Positions 45,407 to 54,306 of a DNA stretch of 64,000 nucleotides are shown here, piece after piece. The notes beneath the pieces were generated by a model. That model was not told the origin of the DNA. It saw only the letters and a list, made by a program, of their open reading frames with translations, and searched no databases. The position numbers were made by a program, and so were the translations under genes. The first letter of the stretch is position 1. Each line of letters opens with the position of its first letter. The DNA is from JAPHSX01 sp039714395. Its GTDB lineage: Bacteria; Pseudomonadota; Gammaproteobacteria; Thiohalomonadales; Thiohalomonadaceae. The DNA lies in contig JBDLJH010000013.1 in assembly GCA_039714395.1 (NCBI GenBank), forward strand, positions 21,802 to 85,801, read 5' to 3'.

Positions 45407-45433
45407 AACTGAACCCGCAGGGCGGGTTCAGTT
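45407..45433 (-). terminator. 12-bp perfect hairpin between mreB and mreC
   Basis: Arms AACTGAACCCGC and GCGGGTTCAGTT with a 3-base loop, 8 bases after the mreB stop. On the mreB transcript it lacks a following U-tract. It may be a partial terminator or RNA-stability element that makes mreB expression exceed mreCD. Confidence 0.5.
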
Positions 45434-45440
45434 TTAATTA

Positions 45441-46499
45441 TTAATCCAGTGCGAAGATATCGACGCCGTGTTCGTCGATCATCTCCAGGGCACGACCACC
45501 ACCACGGGCAACACAGGTGAGCGGGTCTTCGGCGATGATTACCGGCAGGCCGGTCTCTTCCATCAGCAGGCGATCCAGGTCACGCAGTAGTGCACCACCG
45601 CCAGTGAGTACCATGCCGTGCTCGGCGATATCGGCTCCCAGCTCTGGTGGGGTCTGCTCAAGACCGGTTTTCACCGCACTAACGATGCCGGAGAGTGGCT
45701 CTTGCAGCGCCTCAAGGATCTCGTTGGAGTTGAGAGTGAAGCTACGAGGAATACCCTCGGCGAGGTTGCGACCACGTACTTCGATTTCGCGCACCTCGGC
45801 ACTGGGGTAGGCTGAACCGATCTCCTCCTTGATGCGCTCGGCGGTGGCCTCTCCGATGAGGGTACCGTAGTTGCGGCGTATATAGCTGATAATCGCCTCG
45901 TCAAAGCGGTCACCACCGATACGTACTGAGCTGGAGTAGACGATACCGTTGAGTGAGAGCACAGCGATCTCGGTGGTACCACCACCGATATCCAGCACCA
46001 TAGAACCGCTGGCCTCGGAGATTGGCATGCCGGCACCGATGGCGGCGGCCATCGGCTCTTCAATCAGGTAGACTTCGCGGGCACCAGCACCGGCGGCACT
46101 CTCTTTAATGGCGCGGCGTTCTACCTGGGTGGCGCCACAGGGGACACAGATTAGAACACGTGGGCTGGGCTTCAGGGCCTGGAACTTATTTTCGTGTACC
46201 TTGCGGATGAAGTGCTGCAACATCTTCTCGGTGATGGTGAAATCGGCGATAACCCCATCTTTCATTGGGCGGATGGCGACGATATTACCGGGGGTACGGC
46301 CCAGCATGCGTTTGGCCTCTACACCGACCGCGGCGATGTGCTTGGCGCTGTTGGCACCACCCTCCTGGCGGATGGCTACTACTGACGGCTCGTTCAAGAC
46401 GATTCCTTCGCCGCGCACATAGACCAGTGTATTGGCGGTTCCCAGATCGATCGAAATATCGTAAGAAAATAGCCCCTTAAAACGTCGCAGCAGTCCCAT
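45441..46499 (-). CDS. mreB: Rod shape-determining actin homologue MreB
   Basis: A 352-residue actin-like ATPase forming membrane filaments that direct wall synthesis. Seen: DISIDLGTANTLVYVRGEGIV (phosphate 1), VLDIGGGTTEIAVLSLNG (phosphate 2), MVLTGGGALLRDLDRLL (adenosine motif). The amphipathic N-terminus MGLLRRFKGLF binds the membrane. First gene of the elongasome cluster, divergent from gatC. Confidence 0.97.
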   Translation of the reverse strand: MGLLRRFKGLFSYDISIDLGTANTLVYVRGEGIVLNEPSVVAIRQEGGANSAKHIAAVGVEAKRMLGRTPGNIVAIRPMKDGVIADFTITEKMLQHFIRKVHENKFQALKPSPRVLICVPCGATQVERRAIKESAAGAGAREVYLIEEPMAAAIGAGMPISEASGSMVLDIGGGTTEIAVLSLNGIVYSSSVRIGGDRFDEAIISYIRRNYGTLIGEATAERIKEEIGSAYPSAEVREIEVRGRNLAEGIPRSFTLNSNEILEALQEPLSGIVSAVKTGLEQTPPELGADIAEHGMVLTGGGALLRDLDRLLMEETGLPVIIAEDPLTCVARGGGRALEMIDEHGVDIFALD

Positions 46500-46639
46500 A
46501 ATTCTCTTCGCTTGTTGTTTAATTCGTTTATATATAGATAGTGATCGCGCTAATGTAACAATCCGGTGGGTCTTTGGGCAAGGCCATATATGTGATAAGT
46601 TGCCCCTTTTTGCATAATACCCCTATTTTGGAGTCATCT

Positions 46640-46927
46640 ATGGCACTGGATAAAAGCGATGTTGAAAATATCGCACACCTGGCACGGCTTGCTATTGGCG
46701 AGGAGGATGTTCCTGCCTATACTGAAAACCTGTCGAATATCCTTACTTTGGTCGAGCAGATGAATAGCGTCGATACCAGTGGTGTGAAGCCCATGGCCCA
46801 CCCCCTCGATATGGCGCAACGTCTGCGCGAGGATGTGGTGAGTGAAGAGAACCAGCGCGAGCACCTGCAGCAACACGCCCCCCTGGTAGAAGATGGGCTG
46901 TTCCTGGTGCCGAAGGTCATTGAGTGA
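46640..46927 (+). CDS. gatC: Asp/Glu-tRNA amidotransferase subunit C
   Basis: 95 residues from the ATG at 46640 (TTGGAG upstream). The small subunit stabilises GatA-GatB, which converts mischarged Glu-tRNA-Gln or Asp-tRNA-Asn. VENIAHLARLAIGEEDVPAY, then LREDVVSEENQREHLQQHAP, is diagnostic. A 250-base insert with MITE-like ends separates it from gatA. Confidence 0.93.
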   Translation: MALDKSDVENIAHLARLAIGEEDVPAYTENLSNILTLVEQMNSVDTSGVKPMAHPLDMAQRLREDVVSEENQREHLQQHAPLVEDGLFLVPKVIE

Positions 46928-46949
46928 GTCACCGCTCAGCATATTCATT

Positions 46950-47092
46950 TTTTGTCTCATTACGGTGTCGCCTACAGGACGTAGGTGAGGTGCGTGAACA
47001 GGACGCGGAAGCTTTATTTCCGTACTCAAATGGTCACATATGATCTATATGCTCACGTTCTCCGTGCGAAAATGCCTTGTACTGAGACAAAA
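46950..47092. repeat. MITE-like element between gatC and gatA
   Basis: About 143 bases bounded by inverted ends: TTTTGTCTCATTAC at 46950 and, at the right, the complement of TTTTGTCTCAGTAC ending at 47092 (13 of 14 bases match). The interior is non-coding. It interrupts the usually tight gatC-gatA spacing. No target duplication is obvious. Confidence 0.4.
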
Positions 47093-47178
47093 TCTAAACA
47101 TGCTGAACAGTGACTAAGTGCTCCGGCACGCAGCCGTGTTAATAAATTAATTAAAGATATTTGCTGAACGGAACCCCT

Positions 47179-48633
47179 ATGCATACCAAAACGATTGCTG
47201 AACTGGCGGCTGGCCTGAAGGCCGGTGAGTTTACCAGTGAGGAGCTGACCCTGGCCTATCTTGAGCGCATCAAGGCGCTCGATGGTCGCTTTAATAGCTA
47301 TATCACCATCACCGAAGAGCAGGCGCTGGAGCAGGCGCGTGCAGCCGATGCCCGTATCGCTGCCGGTGAGGCCGGACCGCTTACCGGTGTACCGATTGCC
47401 CACAAGGACATCTTCTGTACCGACGGTGTGCGCACCTCCTGTGCCTCAAAGATGCTCGACCCTTTCATTGCCCCCTACGACGCCACCGTGGTGCGCAAGT
47501 TTAAAGAGGCTGGTGTGGTGATGCTGGGCAAGACCAACATGGACGAGTTCGCCATGGGCTCCTCCAACGAGACCAGCTTCTACGGCCCGGTGAAGAACCC
47601 CTGGGATACCGATGCGGTACCTGGTGGCTCCTCCGGCGGTTCGGCGGCCTGTGTGGCGGCGCGTCTCGCCCCCGGTGCAACCGGCACCGATACCGGTGGC
47701 TCGATTCGTCAGCCGGCGGCGCTGTGTGGCATTACCGGCCTTAAGCCAACCTATGGCCGTGTTTCGCGTTACGGCATGATCGCCTTTGCCTCCTCGCTGG
47801 ACCAGGCAGGACCAATGGCACGTACCGCTGAGGACTGTGCCCTGATGCTTGGTGCGATGGCCGGTTTCGATGAGCGTGATTCGACATCGATGGAAAAAAC
47901 CGCCCCCGATTACACTGCCGATCTGAATAACGATCTCAGTGGCCTGAAGATCGGTCTGCCGAAAGAGTATTTCGGAGAGGGACTCAATGCCGAGGTGGCG
48001 AGTGCCATTGATACATCTATCGAAGAGTATAAAAAGCTCGGTGCTGAGGTGGTGGAGATATCCCTGCCCAACACCAACCTCGCCGTGCCCACCTACTACG
48101 TAGTGGCCCCGGCTGAGTGTTCCTCCAATCTTTCGCGTATGGACGGGGTGCGTTTCGGTCACCGTTGTGAAGCCCCGAAGGACCTCGAAGATCTCTACAA
48201 GCGCTCTCGTGGTGAGGGTTTCGGGACTGAGGTAAAACGCCGCATTATGGTTGGTGCTTATGCCCTCTCTTCCGGTTACTACGACGCCTACTACCTGAAG
48301 GCCCAGCAGTTGCGTCAGCTGATCTCTGAAGATTTTAAAAAGGCCTTCGAGCAGGTGGACGTGATCATGGGACCCACCACCCCGACCCCTGCCTTTAATC
48401 TGGGCGAGAAGTCCGACGACCCGATTTCCATGTATCTGGCCGATATCTATACCATTGCGGTGAATCTTGCCGGCCTGCCCGGGGTGTCGGTACCGGCTGG
48501 TCTGGTGAATGGTCGCCCCGTTGGTCTACAGATCATCGGCAACTACTTTGAAGAGTCGCGTCTACTCAATGTCGCGCACAAGTTCCAGCAGGTGACCGAC
48601 TGGCACACCCAGGCACCGGAGGGTATCGAATAA
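47179..48633 (+). CDS. gatA: Asp/Glu-tRNA amidotransferase subunit A
   Basis: About 484 residues from the ATG at 47179. Amidase-signature enzyme releasing ammonia from glutamine. Catalytic Lys in GVPIAHKDIF, Ser-cis-Ser region VPGGSSGGSAACVAARLAP and the GTDTGGSIRQPAALCGI nucleophile. The TAA stop overlaps the gatB ATG by one base. Confidence 0.96.
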   Translation: MHTKTIAELAAGLKAGEFTSEELTLAYLERIKALDGRFNSYITITEEQALEQARAADARIAAGEAGPLTGVPIAHKDIFCTDGVRTSCASKMLDPFIAPYDATVVRKFKEAGVVMLGKTNMDEFAMGSSNETSFYGPVKNPWDTDAVPGGSSGGSAACVAARLAPGATGTDTGGSIRQPAALCGITGLKPTYGRVSRYGMIAFASSLDQAGPMARTAEDCALMLGAMAGFDERDSTSMEKTAPDYTADLNNDLSGLKIGLPKEYFGEGLNAEVASAIDTSIEEYKKLGAEVVEISLPNTNLAVPTYYVVAPAECSSNLSRMDGVRFGHRCEAPKDLEDLYKRSRGEGFGTEVKRRIMVGAYALSSGYYDAYYLKAQQLRQLISEDFKKAFEQVDVIMGPTTPTPAFNLGEKSDDPISMYLADIYTIAVNLAGLPGVSVPAGLVNGRPVGLQIIGNYFEESRLLNVAHKFQQVTDWHTQAPEGIE

Positions 48634-50081
48634 TGGAATGGGAAGTTGTTATCGGCTGTGAGATCCACGCCCAGCTTGCGACCAAGTCGAAGATCTTTTC
48701 TGGCGCCTCCACCGCTTATGGTGCCGAGCCCAATACTCAGGCCTGTGCCGTAGACCTCGGTCTGCCCGGTGTGCTGCCGGTGCTGAATAAAGAAGCGGTG
48801 CGCATGGCAGTGAAGTTTGGTGTTGCCGTCGATGCGGAGATCGGTAAACGTTCGGTTTTTGCACGCAAAAATTATTTTTACCCGGATCTGCCAAAGGGCT
48901 ACCAGATCTCTCAGTTCGAGTTGCCGATTGTCGGCATTGGACAACTCGATATCGAACTGGAAGATGGTACGACTAAGCGTATTGGTATTACTCGTGCTCA
49001 CCTTGAAGAGGATGCCGGCAAGTCACTGCACGAAGACTTCCAGGGTATGACCGGGGTTGATCTTAACCGTGCGGGTACCCCGCTGTTGGAGATCGTCTCC
49101 GACCCTGACATGCGTTCCGGTGCAGAGGCCTCGGCCTACATGCGCAAGATTCACTCCATCGTTACCTATCTGGAGATCTGTGACGGTAATCTGCAGGAGG
49201 GTTCCTTCCGCTGCGATGTGAATATCTCGATGCGTCCCAGGGGGCAGGAGGAGTTTGGTACCCGCGCCGAGATCAAGAACCTGAACTCCTACCGTTTTGT
49301 CGAGAAGGCGGTGGAGTATGAGATGGAACGGCAGATCGCGATCCTCGAATCGGGCGGCAAGGTGGTGCAGGAGACGCGCCTCTACGATCCGGACAAGGAC
49401 GAGACCCGCTCCATGCGCTCCAAGGAGGAGGCCAACGACTACCGCTATTTCCCCGACCCGGATCTGTTGCCGGTAATTGTGGAGGATGACTTTATCGAGA
49501 CAGTGCGAGCCACCCTGCCGGAGCTGCCCGATGCCAAGCGTCAGCGTTTTGTTGATGCACTCGGTCTGCCTGCCCTGGATGCTGGCGTGCTTACCGCAAC
49601 CAAGGCGACCGCCGATTATTTTGAGTCCCTGCTTGCCGCCTCCGGCTGTGAGGCCAAGCTTTGCGCTAACTGGGTGATGGGGGAGCTTTCAGCCGCCCTG
49701 AATCGTGACGGTAAGGACATCGACGCCTCCCCGGTCTCTGCAGAGCTACTCGCCGGTATGCTTAAACGTATTGCCGATAACACCATCTCCGGCAAGATCG
49801 CCAAAGAGGTGTTCGAGGCGATGTGGAACGGTGAGGGTGATGCCGATAGCGTGATCGAAAAGAAGGGCTTAAAGCAGATCACCGACACCGGCGCGATTGA
49901 GACGATCATTGATGAGATCATTGCCAACAATGCCCAGCAGGTGGATAACTATCGTACTGCCGAGCCGGACAAGCGTGGCAAGATGATAGGTTTCTTCGTC
50001 GGCCAGGTGATGAAGGCGACCCAGGGCAAGGCCAATCCCGGACAGGTCAATCAGCTACTAAAATCCAAGCTGGAAGGTTAG
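48633..50081 (+). CDS. gatB: Asp/Glu-tRNA amidotransferase subunit B
   Basis: A 482-residue kinase-type subunit that activates mischarged tRNA and binds it through its tail. MEWEVVIGCEIHAQLATKSK, DLGLPGVLPVLNKEAV, HLEEDAGKSLHED and FRCDVNISMRP are signatures; the C-terminal YqeY-like helical domain is complete. Translationally coupled to gatA. Confidence 0.97.
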   Translation: MEWEVVIGCEIHAQLATKSKIFSGASTAYGAEPNTQACAVDLGLPGVLPVLNKEAVRMAVKFGVAVDAEIGKRSVFARKNYFYPDLPKGYQISQFELPIVGIGQLDIELEDGTTKRIGITRAHLEEDAGKSLHEDFQGMTGVDLNRAGTPLLEIVSDPDMRSGAEASAYMRKIHSIVTYLEICDGNLQEGSFRCDVNISMRPRGQEEFGTRAEIKNLNSYRFVEKAVEYEMERQIAILESGGKVVQETRLYDPDKDETRSMRSKEEANDYRYFPDPDLLPVIVEDDFIETVRATLPELPDAKRQRFVDALGLPALDAGVLTATKATADYFESLLAASGCEAKLCANWVMGELSAALNRDGKDIDASPVSAELLAGMLKRIADNTISGKIAKEVFEAMWNGEGDADSVIEKKGLKQITDTGAIETIIDEIIANNAQQVDNYRTAEPDKRGKMIGFFVGQVMKATQGKANPGQVNQLLKSKLEG

Positions 50082-50189
50082 CTGTCCCGCTACAAATGGC
50101 GCGGAGTACTGTTCGGTCGGCAAGGTGAATTTCTTTGCTGTTAATCGACGGCTTCGCGCTTTTTCTGTTTATAAATTATGGTTTATGTG

Positions 50190-51083
50190 ATGAGTGATAC
50201 GTTACAGCGTTTCCTGTTTGAAGATGCCGCTATTCGTGGCGAACTTGTGCAGCTCGACACCTCATGGAAGGCGGCGCTGGAGCGTCACGATTATCCAGAG
50301 AGTGTGCGTGGCCCGTTGGGTGAGATGATGGTGGCGGGTGTGCTGCTGACGGCGACGATGAAGTTTGAGGGTAATATCACCTTGCAGATTCGCGGTAGTG
50401 GTCCTATCTCTATGCTGGTTGTTGATTGCACACCACGTCGCACCGAGGGTGAGGATGGTGCGCTCTACCACATTCGCGGCATGGCCTTGTGGAGCGGTGA
50501 GGTACCCTCGGGCGATCTGAAAAGTCGCTTCGGTGATGGCAATCTGGTGATCACCATCGACCCCGGAAAGGGGGTGCAGCGTTACCAGGGAGTGGTAGCG
50601 CTCAGTGGTAGCTCTCTGGCCGATGCCATTGATGATTATCTGGAGCGCTCCGAGCAGCTGCCGACCCGCATGTGGTTGAGCTGTGACGGTGAACGTGCGG
50701 CAGGCTTGCTGTTGCAAAAGATGCCGAGTGAGAGTAGTGATGCCGACGCCTGGGATCGGGTTACCACACTTGCCGCCACGGTACGTGATGAGGAGCTATT
50801 GCAACTAGAGCAGCAGGAGCTGATTCACCGCCTGTTTCATGAAGAGGATATCCGTCTGTTTGATCGCGAACCGGTGGCCTTTCACTGCCACTGTACCAAA
50901 GAGCGGGTGGCCGATTCGCTACGCAGCCTTGGTCACGACGAGGTGATGGATATTCTCGATAAGGAGAAGAAGATCGAGGTGACCTGTCATTTCTGCAATA
51001 AGCAATACCAGCTTGATGCGATCGACGCTGAGCAGCTCTTTGTCGAACAGCCGCAACCGACAAGCGGGCAGACGCGCCACTGA
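50190..51083 (+). CDS. hslO: Redox-regulated chaperone Hsp33
   Basis: About 297 residues from the second ATG (50190), which matches the usual start MSDTLQRFLFEDA. A cytoplasmic holdase activated by oxidation. The C-terminal zinc centre is FHCHCTKERV and VTCHFCNKQYQLD (CxC...CxxC). Length is normal. An alternative start at 50178 adds four residues. Confidence 0.94.
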   Translation: MSDTLQRFLFEDAAIRGELVQLDTSWKAALERHDYPESVRGPLGEMMVAGVLLTATMKFEGNITLQIRGSGPISMLVVDCTPRRTEGEDGALYHIRGMALWSGEVPSGDLKSRFGDGNLVITIDPGKGVQRYQGVVALSGSSLADAIDDYLERSEQLPTRMWLSCDGERAAGLLLQKMPSESSDADAWDRVTTLAATVRDEELLQLEQQELIHRLFHEEDIRLFDREPVAFHCHCTKERVADSLRSLGHDEVMDILDKEKKIEVTCHFCNKQYQLDAIDAEQLFVEQPQPTSGQTRH

Positions 51084-51126
51084 GGACGCCTCTCGTCACG
51101 CAAGTAATATAAATGGAGATAAAATA

Positions 51127-51405
51127 ATGAAACGAGCTGTTCTTTTGTTACCCCTTCTACTTCTGCTATCGGCCTGTAGTGAGGATCAACAAAATAAATT
51201 ATCGCGTGTTGGTGTTAGTTGGTTGGATGGTGATTATCGTGTCACCTACGCCGATGGGAATCATGTGAAAATCTGGGAGATTATCGACGGTAAGGTCACC
51301 TCAGAACCAGGCAAGGGTTACTACTACTTCTGGGCCATAGAGGATGGTAAGAAGATCTACGTGCAGACGCCGATTGGTCGTAGCTACATCGAAGAGATTA
51401 AATAG
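51127..51405 (+). CDS. Small hypothetical lipoprotein
   Basis: 92 residues from the ATG at 51127 with GGAGAT upstream. Lipobox LLLLSACSED. The mature part is beta-rich (DYRVTYADGNHVKIWEIIDG and GYYYFWAIEDGKKIYVQTPI). No family recognised. Followed by a long inverted repeat. Confidence 0.6.
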   Translation: MKRAVLLLPLLLLLSACSEDQQNKLSRVGVSWLDGDYRVTYADGNHVKIWEIIDGKVTSEPGKGYYYFWAIEDGKKIYVQTPIGRSYIEEIK

Positions 51406-51441
51406 TTGCAGAGCTTATCTCTCCACAAGGGCTTTTAAAAC

Positions 51442-51502
51442 CAAAGGGGTCAGGGTGAGGGATGGTGAATTCGTGGGGATCCCTCAGACCCTGACCCCTT
51501 TG
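51442..51502. terminator. Long inverted repeat between convergent genes
   Basis: Outer arms CAAAGGGGTCAGGGT and ACCCTGACCCCTTTG are perfect 15-bp complements. Inner arms GAGGGAT/ATCCCTC extend the stem past a 2-base bulge. It sits between the lipoprotein gene and the convergent Pro/Trp-rich gene, so it could terminate both. The GGGTCAG core also recalls the REP-like copies at 4749 and 5826. Confidence 0.6.
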
Positions 51503-51507
51503 TTCCA

Positions 51508-51900
51508 CTAGTTACCTTGGTAAGCGGGGTTCCAATGCTGGTAGGTGGGCGGTGGTGGCACCCATTGTGGTCCCCGCGGCGGCGGAAGCCATCTTCTGGG
51601 CGGATAGGGGTTCTCGGCCGGTACCTGATTAGGTTCGGTATACCACCGGGAGGGAGGGTAGGGGTTTTGCCAGGGTGGCCTTACTGGTGGTGATGACCAG
51701 CGATTAGGTTGGTAATTATAGCCCCAAGGCGGACCACTATAAGTCTCCCAACGAGTATGAGGGTGAACCGGCTGGGCAAGCCGCCCCCACGCATCATCGT
51801 GTGTTAGCTGCTCATCGTTGGTACTCTCATTTTCCTGCTCAGCAAAGCACATTGGTGTAATGAGCATCAGCAGTATTAGAATTTGTTTTGTCTTTTTCAT
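51508..51900 (-). CDS. Secreted Pro/Trp/Tyr-rich protein
   Basis: A 130-residue protein with signal peptide ending CFA. The mature sequence is low-complexity, with repeated units such as NPYPPSRWY, NPYPPRRWLPPP, PPVRPPWQNP, PPWGYN and SGPPWG. It is probably disordered and envelope- or surface-associated. No family recognised. Confidence 0.6.
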   Translation of the reverse strand: MKKTKQILILLMLITPMCFAEQENESTNDEQLTHDDAWGRLAQPVHPHTRWETYSGPPWGYNYQPNRWSSPPVRPPWQNPYPPSRWYTEPNQVPAENPYPPRRWLPPPRGPQWVPPPPTYQHWNPAYQGN

Positions 51901-51989
51901 TACTCAGCCCCGTCCTCACCTGCCGTAGAGTGTAGTACAGACAGCTTATTCATCTAGATGATGTGTTTGGTAGGGAAAGACAGTAGAAA

Positions 51990-52016
51990 AAAAGCCCGGT
52001 ATGAAACCGGGCTTTT
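51990..52016 (-). terminator. Terminator of the tRNA-Met remnant
   Basis: An 11-bp stem AAAAGCCCGGT/ACCGGGCTTTT with a 5-base loop. In minus-strand direction it lies five bases past the tRNA CCA end and continues into a run of T, as expected for a tRNA gene terminator. Confidence 0.8.
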
Positions 52017-52021
52017 GAATA

Positions 52022-52062
52022 TGGTGGCTATACCTAGATTTGAACTAGGGATCATTATGAGG
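52022..52062 (-). pseudogene. tRNA-Met(CAU) 3' fragment (attachment-site scar)
   Basis: On the minus strand: anticodon loop CTCATAA, then TGAT, a T-arm CCTAG-TTCAAAT-CTAGG, the acceptor strand TATAGCC, discriminator A and encoded CCA. This matches the 3' half of elongator tRNA-Met. The D-arm and 5' acceptor strand are missing, and the variable region is short by about five bases, so it is not a working gene. The adjacent terminator shows this was the original tRNA locus, whose 5' half was displaced by an insertion. Confidence 0.75.
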
Positions 52063-52502
52063 GCTATTCAGGCTTATCCCAGAAATGTCGAAAAATGACA
52101 TTAAAGTATATCAATCAGTATGTTACGAGATCGCTCGTATTTGAGCGCGAGGTTATATTGTACTCAATACTGCGCAATTGCCATGTAACGAGAGTCGCCG
52201 GGTAAATGCTATTTTTCAGAGAAACTGTGAGTAGTACACTAGCGCAGTAATACCCCCTTACCTTTCGTATTAACCATGCTGTGAGGGCGGGTTTTGGCCG
52301 TTTTGCGATGTGAGCTAAACGGGGATAATGAGCAATTCACTGAAGTGGCCTCGCAATATCCACAAAATTAAGTGGGTAATGGCTTGTTCTTTGTCGGTCG
52401 TGTCATTGACTAACTACCGTAGCTTGATGATTGTGACGCATCACACGGATAGGGTGTGGCGACAATAATATGATGTAACCAACGTTTATTAGGAGCTTTA
52501 AA
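52063..52502. other. Gap after the tRNA scar, no gene seen
   Basis: No frame with ribosome site, no RNA gene and no clear repeat beyond a short inverted motif (CGCTCGTATTTGAGCG) near 52133-52148. Composition is intermediate between core and island DNA. The downstream secreted-protein gene has an AGGAGC site at its end. Confidence 0.4.
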
Positions 52503-52844
52503 ATGCGAAAAATCAAAGAGTTATCACTGATTATCTCTTTGCTCACAACCTCAGGCATGGCAAGTGCTGGAAATGTCAGTGTTAATGGGGTCGCTAATGT
52601 GGAGCTGGATAATGGGAATATTGAAATAACCTACGGCTCGAACAATGGCGAGGCACAAGCTCCTCACCGACACTCCAGACCCGGAGCGTCGGCCCCCGCC
52701 GACATTCCCCCAGGTCATATGCCATCGAAAGGGGAGTGCCGCGTCTGGTTCCATGACCGCGAGTCCGGGCAGCAGCCTCCTCCTGAAAAGTGCGAGAAGT
52801 TACGCCGAAATGTTCCACCTGGCGCCAGCCTGATACGTGGCTAA
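52503..52844 (+). CDS. Secreted hypothetical with PPGHMPxxGECRVW motif
   Basis: A 113-residue protein with signal peptide (ends MASA) and a short beta-like mature start (GVANVELDNGNIEITYG). The C-terminal half is PPGHMPSKGECRVWFHDRES followed by GQQPPPEKC. I have seen the pattern PPGHxPPxGxCRxWxPxxPPGxQPPP in many uncharacterised proteobacterial envelope proteins. Two cysteines in this block may pair. Function unknown. Confidence 0.65.
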   Translation: MRKIKELSLIISLLTTSGMASAGNVSVNGVANVELDNGNIEITYGSNNGEAQAPHRHSRPGASAPADIPPGHMPSKGECRVWFHDRESGQQPPPEKCEKLRRNVPPGASLIRG

Positions 52845-52887
52845 GCCCTGAGCCGAATATCCGTGTGATTTGAAACAAGAGTAAATG

Positions 52888-53757
52888 ATGAAATTTATCC
52901 TTCGCCTTATGTTGTTGGTGGGCATGACAGCCACGCTCACAGCTTGTTTTGGCCCCAAAACGCCACAGGAAGTCACACAGGCCTTTTGGGAGGCAGTGGT
53001 TAGCGGTGACACCAAAGATGTCGTCGAGTATTCCACGCTTGCCGATGCGAAGCTCTATGATGGATTTGCCAAGGAGTGGGCCGGCTTTCAGCCGTCATGG
53101 GGGAAAGTCATCATTGAGGGGAATGAGGCAAGTGTCGTTTCAGAATTTTCCAGTCCGGCCAACTCCGGCATGGAAGATAGAAAATTTGTTACCTATTTGG
53201 TGCAGCGGAGTGAGGCGTGGAAAGTCGACTATGACCGTACCGGCGTTGAGGTTCGTGGTGGTGCGCTTACAAACCTGTTCGGCAAACTTAGTCAGTTGGG
53301 TGACGATTTATCAAAGCAACTGCAGATGTCGGCCAACGACTTCAATGCCGAGATGGAGCGCATGAGCCAGGAGCTGGAGACCATGTCCGAGGAGTTTGGG
53401 CAGCAGGCATCAGACAGCATAGAACGTTATGCAGAGGAGCTGCGCGAGAGCCTCAAGGAGTTGGAGGCGTCCATTGGGCGTGCACTGAAAGAGGATAACA
53501 ACACGCTGTCCGAGCAGGATAGGCGACTGTTGGAAGAGGCATCCTCAGAGGTGGATGAAAGTCGTGACCGCCTTGCTGAGCCTACTCTCGAATCGATTGC
53601 CATAAGCAGCAAGAGCATAGGTAGTGCACAACGCAAACTCGGCGAGGTTGAGGGCTCTGGATTGGATGAGTACAGGCAGCAGTGGCAAGAACTGTCACAA
53701 AAGCTTGAGAAGGAATTGCAGAAAATCATCGATGAGTTGTCCTCTTCTCGAGGATGA
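52888..53757 (+). CDS. Lipoprotein with NTF2/DUF4878-like domain and coiled coil
   Basis: About 289 residues. Lipobox TLTACF gives a membrane-anchored periplasmic protein. Residues 25-115 resemble the DUF4878 pattern (PQEVTQAFWEAVVSGDTKD, then WKVDYDRTGVEV). The rest (130-289) is a long charged helix with heptads (MERMSQELETMSEEFGQQ and later LEKELQKIIDELSSSRG). Follows the previous gene by 43 bases. Role unknown. Confidence 0.62.
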   Translation: MKFILRLMLLVGMTATLTACFGPKTPQEVTQAFWEAVVSGDTKDVVEYSTLADAKLYDGFAKEWAGFQPSWGKVIIEGNEASVVSEFSSPANSGMEDRKFVTYLVQRSEAWKVDYDRTGVEVRGGALTNLFGKLSQLGDDLSKQLQMSANDFNAEMERMSQELETMSEEFGQQASDSIERYAEELRESLKELEASIGRALKEDNNTLSEQDRRLLEEASSEVDESRDRLAEPTLESIAISSKSIGSAQRKLGEVEGSGLDEYRQQWQELSQKLEKELQKIIDELSSSRG

Positions 53758-53840
53758 CTCCATGGGCGATGAAATCGTGTTCTGTCCGTTTGATGAAATG
53801 CGGCTGGCCTGAAGAGGATTTTACCAAACGGGGCTTCTGC

Positions 53841-54269
53841 CTACCGGGTAGCCTCCAGCCGATAGCTCTGGTGACACGCCATACAGGTACTCATGACGGA
53901 GGATAACTGCTCGAGAGTGTGTGACACCTCACCAAAGTCTCGTGCATCTCTGGCGATGGCCTGGAAGCCCATGTGCATGCGTGGCCCCAGGGCCCTATAG
54001 CCCTCGGGCATCAGTTGCCTGCGCTGCATCATCTCCTCGGTGTGGTCCATACTCCCCAGCTTTGAGGCCGCTTTCTCGATGGCTTCAAAGTCTTCCCTAG
54101 CCAAGGCATTGATGACTTGCTGAATTGTTTCCAGGTTCACCCTCATATCAGCAAGGATTTGTATCCTTACCTTTTCAGGTACCAAAATGGCCTCCCGGCC
54201 ATCAGAGGATTCAGCTGATGTAATGAATGGGAGGCTGATGAAGAAAAGAAAGGAGAGGATTTTTTTCAT
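53841..54269 (-). CDS. Cytochrome c'/c556-like mono-heme protein
   Basis: About 142 residues with signal peptide MKKILSFLFFISLPFITSA. A four-helix arrangement ends in the heme site STCMACHQSYRLE near the C-terminus, the layout of class-II cytochromes. A Met/Arg-rich middle (MMQRRQLMPEGYRALGPRMH) is unusual. It is the last gene of the minus-strand metal-response operon, 37 bases after the membrane protein gene. Electron transfer or NO/metal binding are possible. Confidence 0.72.
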   Translation of the reverse strand: MKKILSFLFFISLPFITSAESSDGREAILVPEKVRIQILADMRVNLETIQQVINALAREDFEAIEKAASKLGSMDHTEEMMQRRQLMPEGYRALGPRMHMGFQAIARDARDFGEVSHTLEQLSSVMSTCMACHQSYRLEATR

Positions 54270-54306
54270 GGATTTACCCTGGTATGCTGTTACCAGTATC
54301 AGCACC

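Noticed and set aside
52022..52098. A complete tRNA-Met gene on the minus strand
   Set aside because: The D-arm and 5' acceptor strand do not pair with the 3' part, and the anticodon stem is broken on its 5' side; only the 3' half is genuine.
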